Assembly: GCF_051201035.1 (NCBI RefSeq)
Contig: NZ_JBPODR010000016.1
Span: 1 to 54,626, forward strand
Length of the DNA stretch: 54,626 bases
Direction: 5' to 3'
Source: Thermoanaerobacterium thermosulfurigenes
GTDB taxonomy: Bacteria > Bacillota > Thermoanaerobacteria > Thermoanaerobacterales > Thermoanaerobacteraceae
The translations under genes were made by a program, and so were the position numbers. This document shows positions 44,330-53,478 of this stretch, in pieces (position 1 is the stretch's first letter; each line of letters opens with the position of its first letter). The notes under the pieces were generated by a model. The model was given only the letters and a program-made list of their open reading frames with translations. It did no database searches and had not been told where the DNA came from.

Positions 44330-44342
44330 TGAGGTATGTGCT

Positions 44343-46838
44343 ATGAAGAGGCTAATTAAAACAATCACTGTGGTTTCAATTTTATCCATTTTGCTGTTTG
44401 CTTCCGTTTACGGTTCAACGGTTTATTCCGGTGTAAACAATGCATCAGCAATATTTGCGAACATGACTTACAATGATATAGGCAATAGCTTTGCAAAAAG
44501 CGATATAATGAGGATGACAGCCTTGGCAGTCATAAGAGGCAATGGAGATGGACTTTATTATCCTGCAAGTTATTTAAAAAGAGAAGAAGCACTTGCCATG
44601 ATACTAAGGCTAATAGGGAAAGAGAAAGACGTGCAAGTGGCTCAAAACAGTGCATCTGGTGGAGCACCAGGTGCTGCTGGTACTGCTTCCAGCGGTACAG
44701 TGGATAGCTGGGCACAAGGTGTAATAACCGTTGCTAAAAATACAGGGCTTCTGTCAAAGCAGGAGCAGTCATTGGATTTTACGAAAAACGCCACAAGGCA
44801 GGAGATAGCCAACTGGATTGCTAAAGGTATAAATCTGACGCCTGTTTATGGGAAAGATGCACAGTACGTCTATTCGTACAAAGATAGCAGCCTATTCGAT
44901 GCAGATAAATTGCCGTACATAGAAGCGACGATTGAATCGAAAATAATGTCGGGATACACAAATGGCTATTTTGGGTCAAACGACTACATCACAAGGGAAC
45001 AGATGGCAGCCGTATTAAGCAGAGCTTTTAATATTTCATATACAATGATGGGATACACAAAAGATATGGGCTATGTTGAAGACATACAAAAAGACAGCGT
45101 AAACGGCGGCACAAGGTACACATACGAAATTAAAAATGATAGTGGACAAGATATTGCATTGGTTTCCGAAAATTCGCAAAGTGCAAATTACGACTTTGCA
45201 GTTTTGAAAAACGGTGTTGCAGGGTTATCTTCATTAATCACAAATGGCGACAGAATCACATATTACACAAATGGCAGCAATGTGGTATTTGCTGAAACAG
45301 AAAGTACATCTTCATATGTTTTAAGCGGTACAATCGATGCTGTTTGGCAAGGAAGTTTTAGGCTCATAGATGACAGTGGAAATAGCTATATAATATACTA
45401 TAATAACAATACACAACTTACTATGAATTCTGTTAATGCATCTATAAGCGACTTAAAGTACGGGGAGACAGCTAAAGTCACTGTTTCTGGCAGTACAGCC
45501 ACAAGAATAGATATCGTGTACACTGATTTAAGTGGAAATGGTCAGGTCAATCTTGGAGATAGGCAGTACAGCGGAAAGATAACCGACATAGAGACGAATA
45601 GCGGTCAAGTTTCAATAACATTGGACAATGGAAATACATATACGGCAAATGTTGATATGCCTGTTGAAGGTGGAAGTGGGTCACTAAGCGTAGGAGATTT
45701 GAAAGTCGGAGAGTATATAAAGCTTTATTTCAGCAGCATAAGCTCCAATACGCCTGATGAAGTGTTTTTGGAGGGCGACTACAACAAGGCTGTTGCAGTC
45801 ATAAGAGGGACCATAACAGGAGTTTCTGGCTTTAATCCTAAAATACAGCTTAAGAATGTCCAAATTTATAGACAAGGCCAATGGAATACATCATCTAATT
45901 ATTCCATGTACAGTCTTGATGGTGCATCAGTCTACCTTAATGGTCTAAAAATACCTGTAAGCGATATTAGCAAGTACAAAGGATATGATGCATATATAAT
46001 GGTGGAAAACCATTATGGCACAGATACTGCAACACTTGTATCTATACAAAATGGATTTAATATGAGCTACGTTGGCAACATATCGTACGATGGAAATACT
46101 TTGACGGTGACTCTTAGCGACAATCGTCAGGTAAGCGTCAATGACGGCACTATCATATTGGATGATGGGCTTTTGGTGCCAAAAGACCAGTTGTCTAAGG
46201 TAAGTCAGGCTTACATTTCATTTGCAAGAGGTGGCGGGGCAAACTTCATATCAATATTGGATGCAAATGGTCCATCTGGATACTACTACGCCAAAGGAAA
46301 TATTATAACCGTGACGTCAGATTCCATAACGCTTGGCAACTACTACTATTACAGTGGCAATGATTACGGTGATGAATCTTTAAGCAACAACGAATGGGTT
46401 GCCAATGGCGACGAAATTTTTTACGTCGGCGATGAAACATATATTGTAGATAATACTGGCAACAGCCCTTCAAACATACCGTACAGTCAATTTTTAAATC
46501 AGAAGTACAGCGGCTCTAATTATTATTCTGCGTACGTCGTTTCCAGCAATAATAATGCAATAGCTGTAAACTTAAGGCCTTTAGTTAGTACAGACAGGGT
46601 GACTAAAGCGGTATTAAGCAGCGTTAATGGCAATGTCTTGACTTTGGACAATGTGATGGATTGGAATGGGCTTAACAACAATTGGGAGCTTAATACATCT
46701 TTAGACTCTATAGATGTTACTAAGGCAGTCATAGTGAAGAACAACAAAGTAATATCTGTCAATGATTTAAATAGCGGAGATAGTCTCTACATAGTGAGAG
46801 ATGGCGCTTCAGGGATAATAGTCACTGTACAGCAGTAA
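44343..46838 (+). CDS. SLH-domain surface protein
   Basis: 831 residues. Start at 44343 follows GAGGT; the in-frame TTG at 44313 lies inside the TIG gene. Signal peptide VVSILSILLFASVYG. Three SLH domains (about 38-235): FAKSDIMRMTALAVIRGNG and KREEALAMILRLIG, then an LLSKQEQSLDFTKNATRQ pair, and SGYTNGYFGSNDYITREQ. The rest is a string of beta-rich segments without a known enzyme motif. The N-terminal SLH binds pyruvylated wall polymer. A third SLH gene follows after 15 bases. The function beyond anchoring is unknown. Confidence 0.88.
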   Translation: MKRLIKTITVVSILSILLFASVYGSTVYSGVNNASAIFANMTYNDIGNSFAKSDIMRMTALAVIRGNGDGLYYPASYLKREEALAMILRLIGKEKDVQVAQNSASGGAPGAAGTASSGTVDSWAQGVITVAKNTGLLSKQEQSLDFTKNATRQEIANWIAKGINLTPVYGKDAQYVYSYKDSSLFDADKLPYIEATIESKIMSGYTNGYFGSNDYITREQMAAVLSRAFNISYTMMGYTKDMGYVEDIQKDSVNGGTRYTYEIKNDSGQDIALVSENSQSANYDFAVLKNGVAGLSSLITNGDRITYYTNGSNVVFAETESTSSYVLSGTIDAVWQGSFRLIDDSGNSYIIYYNNNTQLTMNSVNASISDLKYGETAKVTVSGSTATRIDIVYTDLSGNGQVNLGDRQYSGKITDIETNSGQVSITLDNGNTYTANVDMPVEGGSGSLSVGDLKVGEYIKLYFSSISSNTPDEVFLEGDYNKAVAVIRGTITGVSGFNPKIQLKNVQIYRQGQWNTSSNYSMYSLDGASVYLNGLKIPVSDISKYKGYDAYIMVENHYGTDTATLVSIQNGFNMSYVGNISYDGNTLTVTLSDNRQVSVNDGTIILDDGLLVPKDQLSKVSQAYISFARGGGANFISILDANGPSGYYYAKGNIITVTSDSITLGNYYYYSGNDYGDESLSNNEWVANGDEIFYVGDETYIVDNTGNSPSNIPYSQFLNQKYSGSNYYSAYVVSSNNNAIAVNLRPLVSTDRVTKAVLSSVNGNVLTLDNVMDWNGLNNNWELNTSLDSIDVTKAVIVKNNKVISVNDLNSGDSLYIVRDGASGIIVTVQQ

Positions 46839-46853
46839 ATGGGGAGATGCAGC

Positions 46854-48314
46854 ATGAAGAAGATTATGATTATATTGATACTATTGTTTATGGTTATTCC
46901 AGTTTACGCCTTTGCCAACGACGCAGGGTATGAAGGTGGTATTGCCAATGAATATGAATACAAAGAAGTAGTGTTTATAACAGGCAGTCCTGTCGTATTT
47001 GATGGAAAACTTACCGTATCACAGTCTACAAGATCTGGAACCACCACGTCAACGTACAGGTATCAATTGTCATCAGGTGATGGTGGTAAGCTTACAAGGA
47101 CTTTGACATTTACTACTGTGGACACGCCAAAGGATCAGTACAATCAAGTTCAGTCAAATACCACTTTAAGCCGGTTTTCAGAGACCATAACAGAAGGCGG
47201 CAAAGTTTACAGGCTGTCATCTTATGATTTCAATGGCTCTGACATTAAATCGATAAACCCAGGTGTAGATTATTTTGCAGGCAATTTTGCAGGCAGAAAG
47301 GTGTACACCCTAAACAATAACGGCGGAACCATTGTTGTAGACATAACTGACAAAACGGTAGGGTATAGCCACGCTTACGGCAGTGTAAAGACACAGCAGA
47401 TTAACTACACGATAGAAGGCAATACCGTATCTAACAATACGAATATATCGTGGAGCGGCACTGCCAATGTGAATGTATCATTTACTGTAAGCTCTGACCT
47501 TCAGTACGTGACAAATGATCCTAACTACATAAGCTTTAGGGGCGGTTATCTTTTAAGTCAAGCTGGACAAGACGTCATGACGTACACATACGATTTGCCA
47601 GAGTTCGATGGAAGTGGTAATGTAATAGGAAGAAATACAGGATCAAGCAGCGCAAGTTTAGACGAAGTGCCGCAAGAAAAAAGGCTTGTGGTGCCGGATG
47701 TACGGGATATAAACGGCACATGGGGATATGACGATATATTGAAGCTAATGAGCATGGAGATTTTCCCGAATGATTCAAAATATTTTGGCCCCAAACTTCC
47801 TATAACGAGGACTGATTTTACAGTTGCAGTTGCCAAAGCCATAAATTTGGCACCTTATACTGTCCCGAAGATGACGGGCTACTCAAAGTCTAAAACTGCA
47901 GAAGTATCCCCGTTTGTAGATGTATCTACTTCTGACAGCAATTACGGCTACATAAAAGCAGCAAGTCAAGCTGGGCTTATATCAGGAACTGCGCCAAATC
48001 AGTTTAGCCCTGATAAGCCACTTACCAGAGCGGAGGCGGCAGTCATCTTCATAAGAGCACTAGGTCTTTCTAACCTTGCTCCATCGGGCAATTTCAATAC
48101 AGGCTTTAAAGATGATGTTAGCATTCCATCGTGGGCTAAAAGGGACATTTACGTTGCAAATGAGATTGGATTATTAGAAGGTGATAGCTACGGCAACATA
48201 GATGCCAATGACACATTGACAAGGGAGGAAGCGGCAGCCATGATATCCCGCATGATAGACTTCATGATGAAGGATCTGACGGTTGATTATGTACAGAAGG
48301 TTATAAATTATTGA
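46854..48314 (+). CDS. SLH-domain surface protein
   Basis: 486 residues. Start at 46854 after GGGGAG; signal peptide MIILILLFMVIPVYAFA. The first 270 residues are a beta-rich domain (YRYQLSSGDGGKLTRTLTFTT and similar strands). The C-terminal 205 residues carry three SLH domains: GYDDILKLMSMEIFP..ITRTDFTVAVAKAIN, DSNYGYIKAASQAGLIS..LTRAEAAVIFIRALG, and AKRDIYVANEIGLLEG..LTREEAAAMISRM. The placement of SLH at the C-terminus differs from the preceding gene. It is the last gene of the TIG-SLH-SLH unit, with spoIID 57 bases later. Confidence 0.88.
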   Translation: MKKIMIILILLFMVIPVYAFANDAGYEGGIANEYEYKEVVFITGSPVVFDGKLTVSQSTRSGTTTSTYRYQLSSGDGGKLTRTLTFTTVDTPKDQYNQVQSNTTLSRFSETITEGGKVYRLSSYDFNGSDIKSINPGVDYFAGNFAGRKVYTLNNNGGTIVVDITDKTVGYSHAYGSVKTQQINYTIEGNTVSNNTNISWSGTANVNVSFTVSSDLQYVTNDPNYISFRGGYLLSQAGQDVMTYTYDLPEFDGSGNVIGRNTGSSSASLDEVPQEKRLVVPDVRDINGTWGYDDILKLMSMEIFPNDSKYFGPKLPITRTDFTVAVAKAINLAPYTVPKMTGYSKSKTAEVSPFVDVSTSDSNYGYIKAASQAGLISGTAPNQFSPDKPLTRAEAAVIFIRALGLSNLAPSGNFNTGFKDDVSIPSWAKRDIYVANEIGLLEGDSYGNIDANDTLTREEAAAMISRMIDFMMKDLTVDYVQKVINY

Positions 48315-48344
48315 TTCATAAATTTTTACCCCGACGCATATACT
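48315..48344 (+). promoter_or_regulatory. possible sigma-E promoter of spoIID
   Basis: TTCATAA (48315-48321) and CATATACT (48337-48344) with 15-base spacing resemble the mother-cell sigma-E consensus (-35 TCATATT, -10 CATACAAT). spoIID is a known sigma-E gene. The fit is partial. Confidence 0.4.
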
Positions 48345-48371
48345 TTACTATCCTGTATTAAGGAGGATATA

Positions 48372-49439
48372 ATGAAGCATATTGCGTACGGGGTTATTTT
48401 AATTGTCTTTGCGACTATTTTACTGCCAACTGTAATCGTCATAGGATTGGCGCCTGCAAGAAGTGTTGTATCCCATGGAAGCACTGTCAGGCTTATAAAT
48501 AGTGGAGGACTTAAAGACATAAAGACCAATGTAGAAGAAGCACCTGCTGATTACAATACGATTAATGTGTTTGTGGTGGATGAAGACAAAAATGTAAAGA
48601 TGAATCTGGAAGATTACCTTGTAGGTGTTGTGGCAGCAGAGATGCCAGCGGATTTTGAATTAGAAGCTTTAAAGGCTCAAGCAGTTGCTGCAAGGACGTA
48701 TGCACTTTCGAAGGAATTATCTTTAGGTGGTAAAGGTTGCGATCTTCATCCAGGTAGCGATATATGCACAGATTCAAAGCACTGTCAGGCATGGATATCA
48801 GACGATGTAATGAAATCTCGATGGGGTGATAAGTACAATTTGTACCATGACAAGATAGTGAAAGCGGTAAATGACACGAAAGGTCTTGTGATAGTTTACA
48901 ATGATGCACTTATAGATCCTGTATATCATGCCATAAGCGGTGGTGAGACGGAAGACGCCATTAACGTGTGGAAGGAGAACTTTCCTTATTTAAAAAGCGT
49001 GCCATCTCCAGGGGAAGAAGTGGCCCAGAAATTTAAGACGACTGTGACAGTATCATCAGAAGAATTTGTAAACCGCATAAAAAGCAAAACGCCTAAAGCT
49101 AATATAAGCACAAAAAATGTATTAGGATACATAAAAAACGTAAAAAGGACTGAAGCAGGACACGTTTTATCGCTGAACATAGGCGGCGTAGACTTTACAG
49201 GAACAGATATACAAGATCTATTCCAGCTAAATTCCACCAACTTTAGCTTTAGCATGAAAGGAAGCAACGTGGTGATAAATGTGATTGGATATGGACATGG
49301 TGTAGGAATGAGTCAATATGGTGCAAATGCAATGGCGAAGGATGGCAAAAACTTTGAAGATATATTGAAGCACTACTATACAGGTGTAGAAATAATGAAG
49401 ATAGATAACCTTTTAAAATTAAAAAATGGAAAAGCTTAA
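48372..49439 (+). CDS. spoIID: stage II sporulation protein D
   Basis: 355 residues. Membrane helix at residues 5-28, then the extracellular SpoIID/LytB domain. The catalytic glutamate is E90 in VVAAEMPADFELEALKAQAVAART, with YALSKEL, SGGETEDA and YGHGVGMSQYGANAMA further on. It is a lytic transglycosylase acting with SpoIIP and SpoIIM in septal peptidoglycan hydrolysis at engulfment. Cysteines C122 and others in GCDLHPGSDICTDSKHC look like a metal or disulfide loop. Start after AAGGAGGATATA. spoIIQ follows, as in the Bacillus order. Confidence 0.95.
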   Translation: MKHIAYGVILIVFATILLPTVIVIGLAPARSVVSHGSTVRLINSGGLKDIKTNVEEAPADYNTINVFVVDEDKNVKMNLEDYLVGVVAAEMPADFELEALKAQAVAARTYALSKELSLGGKGCDLHPGSDICTDSKHCQAWISDDVMKSRWGDKYNLYHDKIVKAVNDTKGLVIVYNDALIDPVYHAISGGETEDAINVWKENFPYLKSVPSPGEEVAQKFKTTVTVSSEEFVNRIKSKTPKANISTKNVLGYIKNVKRTEAGHVLSLNIGGVDFTGTDIQDLFQLNSTNFSFSMKGSNVVINVIGYGHGVGMSQYGANAMAKDGKNFEDILKHYYTGVEIMKIDNLLKLKNGKA

Positions 49440-49469
49440 GCTTACATAGATATCGTGAAACCTCCTTTG

Positions 49470-49498
49470 GTATAAATTAAATTATATTGGTTAAAATA
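49470..49498 (+). promoter_or_regulatory. sigma-F promoter of the spoIIQ-like gene
   Basis: GTATA at 49470-49474 and GGTTAAAATA at 49489-49498, 14-base spacer, match the forespore sigma-F consensus GYATA / GGnnAnAnTR. The -10 region lies inside an inverted repeat TTTGGTAT...ATACCAAA (49466-49503). Confidence 0.65.
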
Positions 49499-49518
49499 CC
49501 AAAAGGAGGTGAATTTTT

Positions 49519-50334
49519 GTGAAGATAAATAGAGACGATTTAGCAAGGTTTTTTGACAGAAAAGGATTCTACTTAATTTTGTTTTTGTGCATAGTTGTCG
49601 TAGCTGTTACTGCTGTCTATGTTACAGACAATAACTTAAAGAAGATGGCAGAGCTTAGTACAACGCAAAATACTGTGAAGACAGACTCCAGCACAAAGAA
49701 TACTGTTTCGGAGTACCCTACTACTAAGAATAATAGCACGACAAAAGAAGAAAACAAAGTGAAAGTTGAAAACACAAATTCCACCAATGTATCATCGTCC
49801 TCGAAAACTAATGTATCAAATACAGCATCGAAGACAGTGGAGAACAAGCCGCAATCAAATAACGCTGTAAATACCATGTCAAACATCACTACAGCAAGTG
49901 CGGATACGAAGAGTCAAAGCAATGCTACGTTATCGCTGATAAAACCAGTCAATGGAGATGTGATAATGGAATTTGCTGTGACGAAGCTTACATATTCAAA
50001 GACTCTCGATGAATGGACAACCCACAAAGGAGTTGATTTAAAAGCGGATTTAGGCACTGATGTGGTGGCAGCAATGAACGGTATTGTGACAAAAGTGTAC
50101 AACGATAGTAGGCTTGGAAACACTGTAGAGATAAAAAATGGTTCGTATATAACTCGCTATAGCAATCTTGAGGATGACGTCAGTGTGAAAGTGGGACAGG
50201 CAGTACAACAAGGAAGTGTCATAGGAAAAGTTGGAAATACTGCTAAGTTTGAAATTGCGGAAGATCCACATGTCCACTTCGAGTTACTAAAAGATGGAAA
50301 TTATATAGACCCCATGCAATACTTCAGCAAATAA
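49519..50334 (+). CDS. spoIIQ: SpoIIQ-like M23 peptidase (forespore-mother cell channel)
   Basis: 271 residues. GTG start after AAAGGAGGTG. One transmembrane helix (about 15-33), a Ser/Thr/Asn-rich linker (40-130), then the LytM/M23 domain. Zinc ligands H169 and D173 (HKGVD) and H251/H253 (HVH) are all present. In B. subtilis SpoIIQ the first histidine is missing and the protein is inactive, whereas clostridial SpoIIQ keeps the site, so an active endopeptidase is possible here. SpoIIQ binds SpoIIIAH across the septum. Context: spoIID before, spoIIID after, and a sigma-F promoter. Another M23 protein with the same context is the alternative. Confidence 0.85.
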   Translation: MKINRDDLARFFDRKGFYLILFLCIVVVAVTAVYVTDNNLKKMAELSTTQNTVKTDSSTKNTVSEYPTTKNNSTTKEENKVKVENTNSTNVSSSSKTNVSNTASKTVENKPQSNNAVNTMSNITTASADTKSQSNATLSLIKPVNGDVIMEFAVTKLTYSKTLDEWTTHKGVDLKADLGTDVVAAMNGIVTKVYNDSRLGNTVEIKNGSYITRYSNLEDDVSVKVGQAVQQGSVIGKVGNTAKFEIAEDPHVHFELLKDGNYIDPMQYFSK

Positions 50335-50354
50335 ACAGTGTGTTTATTATCAGG

Positions 50355-50383
50355 ATAACAGGGGAAAACCCTGTTATTTTTTT
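50355..50383 (+). terminator. intrinsic terminator of spoIIQ
   Basis: ATAACAGGG (50355-50363) and CCCTGTTAT (50369-50377) followed by TTTTTT. Confidence 0.9.
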
Positions 50384-50468
50384 GCGTTGAAGCTTGTCAT
50401 TTTATTCTATTGATACAATCCCCGCATATAAATATATTGAAAGGTCTATACTTAAGGGGGTTTTTGTA

Positions 50469-50720
50469 TTGAAAGATTATATCGAAGAGAGGACATTGGA
50501 GATAGGGAAATATATAATAAAGAACAAATCGACTGTAAGAGAAGCTGCAAAAGTTTTTGGTGTTAGCAAAAGCACAGTTCATAAAGATGTAACAGAAAGA
50601 CTTGAGAATATAAACCCTAAGCTCTACCAAGAAGTCAAAGAAGTATTGGAGAAAAATAAGGCTGAAAGACATATAAGAGGTGGCAATGCCACTAAAATAA
50701 AGTACAAGTCAGGAAAATAA
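50469..50720 (+). CDS. spoIIID: transcriptional regulator SpoIIID
   Basis: 83 residues. It is a DNA-binding protein that switches mother-cell gene expression from sigma-E to sigma-K. The helix-turn-helix is in STVREAAKVFGVSKSTVHKDV (about 18-38) and the basic tail in ERHIRGGNATKIKYKSGK. TTG start at 50469 follows AAGGGGG; the in-frame ATG at 50394 would add 25 residues that do not fit the family. It stands between spoIIQ and mbl, as in B. subtilis. Confidence 0.94.
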   Translation: MKDYIEERTLEIGKYIIKNKSTVREAAKVFGVSKSTVHKDVTERLENINPKLYQEVKEVLEKNKAERHIRGGNATKIKYKSGK

Positions 50721-50771
50721 AAATTTAATATTAAAAAGAGGAATTATGAAATATTTGTCGAATTTATTTAT

Positions 50772-50798
50772 TAAATATTTATTTTTAAGTGTCGATAA
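50772..50798 (+). promoter_or_regulatory. sigma-D promoter of the mbl-flgF-flgG-flgJ operon
   Basis: TAAA at 50772-50775, 15-base spacer, GTCGATAA at 50791-50798, the same spacing as at 38970. It is 52 bases before mbl and could link flagellar rod genes to sigma-D. Confidence 0.6.
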
Positions 50799-50849
50799 AG
50801 AATATGGATGCCAATACAATGTCGAAAAACAGAAGAAAGGTGTGTTTAG

Positions 50850-51878
50850 ATGTTTGCTTTATCAAAAGATATTGGAATTGACCTCGGCACGGCATCTGTA
50901 CTTGTCTATATGAAGGATGAGGGGATCGTCTTAAACGAGCCATCTGTTGTGGCCATCGATAGAAATACAGGCAAAGTACTTGCAATAGGCGATGAGGCAA
51001 AAAGAATGGTAGGCAGGACGCCGGGGGATATTATAGCTGTCAGGCCAATGAGTGCTGGAGTGATTTCAGATTATGATATAACCGAAAAAATGCTAAGATA
51101 TTTTATTCAAAAGGCCTGCGGCGGGGGAATTATAATGAGGCCCAGAATAATGATCTGCATACCCAGTGAGGTGACACAGGTTCAAAAGAGGGCTGTCATA
51201 GATGCTGCAGTACATGCAGGTGCCAGAAGAGCTTTTTTGATTGAGGAACCTATAGCTGCAGCTATAGGGGCAGGTCTTGACATAGAGAAGCCGTGTGGCA
51301 ATATGGTAGTAGATATTGGGGGAGGCACCACTGATGTTGCTGTCATTTCTTTAGGTAACGCAGTGGTGTCTAAAAGTATCAAAGTTGCAGGAAATAATTT
51401 TGACAGCGCTATAATAAAGTACATAAGGAAAAAGTACAATATCATCATAGGTGATAGGACTGCTGAGGAAATAAAGATAAATATAGGTTCTGCTCTTAAA
51501 AAAGACAAGGAAGAGTATATGACTGTAAAGGGAAGAAGCCTTATATCTGGGCTTCCGAAAAGTTTCGATATAAGCTCAGATGAGGTTGCGGAAGCACTGG
51601 AAGAGCCGTTAGCTGATATCGTCGATCTGGTCCACAGCGTATTAGAAAAAACTCCGCCAGAATTAGCAGCAGACATATGCGATAGAGGTATAGTGCTTAC
51701 TGGTGGGGGTTCGCTGCTGCATGGACTTGACAAATTGCTGGAGGAAAAGATGGATGTGCCAGTCGTACTGGCGAATGATCCAATATCATGTGTGGCTTTA
51801 GGTACGGGAAAGGCATTAGAGTCTTTGCCATTTATGGAAGACCACGAAACTGTCATTGATGCGTTTAAAATCAAGTGA
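50850..51878 (+). CDS. mbl: MreB-family actin homologue Mbl
   Basis: 342 residues. The ATPase fold of bacterial actin: phosphate-1 motif DIGIDLGTASVLVY at the N-terminus, phosphate-2 NMVVDIGGGTTDVAVISLG near residue 150, and adenosine motif RGIVLTGGGSLLHGLDKLL near 280. It organises cell-wall synthesis along the cell body to keep a rod shape. Mbl rather than MreB is inferred from the position between spoIIID and the flgF/flgG genes, as in B. subtilis. Start after GAAAGGTGT. Confidence 0.93.
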   Translation: MFALSKDIGIDLGTASVLVYMKDEGIVLNEPSVVAIDRNTGKVLAIGDEAKRMVGRTPGDIIAVRPMSAGVISDYDITEKMLRYFIQKACGGGIIMRPRIMICIPSEVTQVQKRAVIDAAVHAGARRAFLIEEPIAAAIGAGLDIEKPCGNMVVDIGGGTTDVAVISLGNAVVSKSIKVAGNNFDSAIIKYIRKKYNIIIGDRTAEEIKINIGSALKKDKEEYMTVKGRSLISGLPKSFDISSDEVAEALEEPLADIVDLVHSVLEKTPPELAADICDRGIVLTGGGSLLHGLDKLLEEKMDVPVVLANDPISCVALGTGKALESLPFMEDHETVIDAFKIK

Positions 51879-51890
51879 GAAGGTGTTTGT

Positions 51891-52637
51891 ATGCTAAGAG
51901 GTTTGTACACAGCATCATCAGGAATGATAGCACAGCAGAAGATAGTAGATGTGCTTTCAAATAACATCGCCAATGTAAATACCGCAGGCTACAAAAAGGA
52001 CACTGTGACGACGATGGCTTTTCCTGATTATATGGTTACAAGAAGCGGCGGTGACAATATGCCCTACAATGGCAATATTGGGACTATGGATTACGGTGTT
52101 TTAGTTGAGACGTTTAACACCAATTTCTCTGAAGGTGACATTGAAAAGACCGATGGGAAGCTGGATTTTGCTATAGACGGTTCAGGATTTTTTACTGTAA
52201 GCACGCCAAGTGGCGTAAGGTACACGAGAGATGGTTCGTTTACTTTAAACAACAATGGGTATCTTGTGACAAAAGATGGTTACTACGTTTTAGGCCAAAA
52301 TGGCCCTATACAGCTTAATAACGGAGATATATCCGTTGATGAGTCTGGAAACATAAGCGTAAATGGGCAAGTTGTTGATAAGTTAAACATAGTGGATTTT
52401 GCAAATTACAATACACTCAGAAAAGAAGGCAACAATCTGTTTTTCACAACTGGTGGACAAGCTATACCTGCGACTTCAAAAGTAAAGCAGGGTTATTTAG
52501 AGGGTTCAAACGTAAATCCAGTAGATGAGATGGTGACTATGATAAGCGCAATGAGGACTTATGAGGCAAACCAAAAGTCAGTGTCTGCATTCGATGAAAC
52601 ACTTGATAAAAGTGTAAACGAAGTTGGAAAAGTATAA
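51891..52637 (+). CDS. flgF: flagellar basal-body rod protein FlgF-like (FlhO)
   Basis: 248 residues. N-terminal rod motif MLRGLYTASSGMIAQQKIVDVLSNNIANVNTAGYKKD, central FAIDGSGFFTVSTPSGVRYTRDGSFTLNNNGYLVT, and a C-terminal helix ending in EMVTMISAMRTYEANQKSVSAFDETLD are those of FlgF/FlgG rod and hook proteins. It is the first of the rod pair and corresponds to FlhO of B. subtilis. It starts 12 bases after mbl and is followed by flgG after 15 bases, so it is in one operon. Confidence 0.93.
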   Translation: MLRGLYTASSGMIAQQKIVDVLSNNIANVNTAGYKKDTVTTMAFPDYMVTRSGGDNMPYNGNIGTMDYGVLVETFNTNFSEGDIEKTDGKLDFAIDGSGFFTVSTPSGVRYTRDGSFTLNNNGYLVTKDGYYVLGQNGPIQLNNGDISVDESGNISVNGQVVDKLNIVDFANYNTLRKEGNNLFFTTGGQAIPATSKVKQGYLEGSNVNPVDEMVTMISAMRTYEANQKSVSAFDETLDKSVNEVGKV

Positions 52638-52652
52638 AAAGAGGTGGTATAA

Positions 52653-53453
52653 GTGATAAGAGCATTGTGGTCTGCTGCATCAGGCATGAATGCCCAGCAG
52701 CTTAATGTTGATGTGATTTCAAATAATCTTGCAAATGTAAATACGACTGCATTTAAGAGGGATAGGGCGGAATTTCAGGATCTTATATATCAGACGCTTC
52801 AGACTGAAGACGTAAATGGAGGACAGGGGAAACCTGTAAACATGCAGGTGGGAGTTGGTGTAAGGCCATCTGCCATTGTCAAAGACTTTAGCGAAGGAAG
52901 CCTGCAAGAGACAGATAATCCTTTAGATGTGGCGTTAGACGGAGAAGGATTTTTCGCAGTGTTAGGCCCTGATGGAAATACGTACTACACGAGAGATGGA
53001 AGCTTTAAGTTAAGCGTAGATCAAAACACTGCTACACTTACTACTGCTGATGGCTATCCTGTTTTAGACGACGGAGGAAATCCTATAACATTTGATAGTA
53101 CCCAAAAGGATATATCCATATCACCTCTGGGAGTCATATCTGTGAAAAACTCTGATGGGACACAGCAGGATGTAGCGACTTTAGGTATCTACAATTTTCA
53201 AAATCCAGATGGACTTTTGGACAAAGGCGACAACCTTTATGAAGCAACAGCAGCATCTGGAGATCCTGGCACAAGAGATGATTTTCAGGGTAGAATGGGG
53301 AACGTCCGTCAAGGCTTTTTAGAAACTTCAAATGTGCAAGTGGTAAATGAGATGGTAAACATGATAGCAGCTCAAAGGGCTTATGAACTAAATTCAAAGG
53401 CTATTCAAGCAGCAGATGACATGCTTAGCATTGCCAACAATTTAAGGAGATAA
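52653..53453 (+). CDS. flgG: flagellar distal rod protein FlgG-like (FlhP)
   Basis: 266 residues from a GTG start after AGAGGTGG. LWSAASGMNAQQLNVDVISNNLANVNTTAFKRD, VALDGEGFFAVLGPDGNTYYTRDGSFKL and the end QGFLETSNVQVVNEMVNMIAAQRAYELNSKAIQAADDMLSIAN are FlgG hallmarks. It forms the distal rod of the flagellum. Partner to the preceding FlgF. Likely FlhP of B. subtilis. Confidence 0.95.
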   Translation: MIRALWSAASGMNAQQLNVDVISNNLANVNTTAFKRDRAEFQDLIYQTLQTEDVNGGQGKPVNMQVGVGVRPSAIVKDFSEGSLQETDNPLDVALDGEGFFAVLGPDGNTYYTRDGSFKLSVDQNTATLTTADGYPVLDDGGNPITFDSTQKDISISPLGVISVKNSDGTQQDVATLGIYNFQNPDGLLDKGDNLYEATAASGDPGTRDDFQGRMGNVRQGFLETSNVQVVNEMVNMIAAQRAYELNSKAIQAADDMLSIANNLRR

Positions 53454-53478
53454 TATTTACAATTGGAGGAAGTTTTAA

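Noticed and set aside
51182..51973. 263-codon reverse-strand frame over mbl
   Set aside because: Mirror of the codon pattern of mbl; Ser/Ala/Pro-rich and no recognisable domain.
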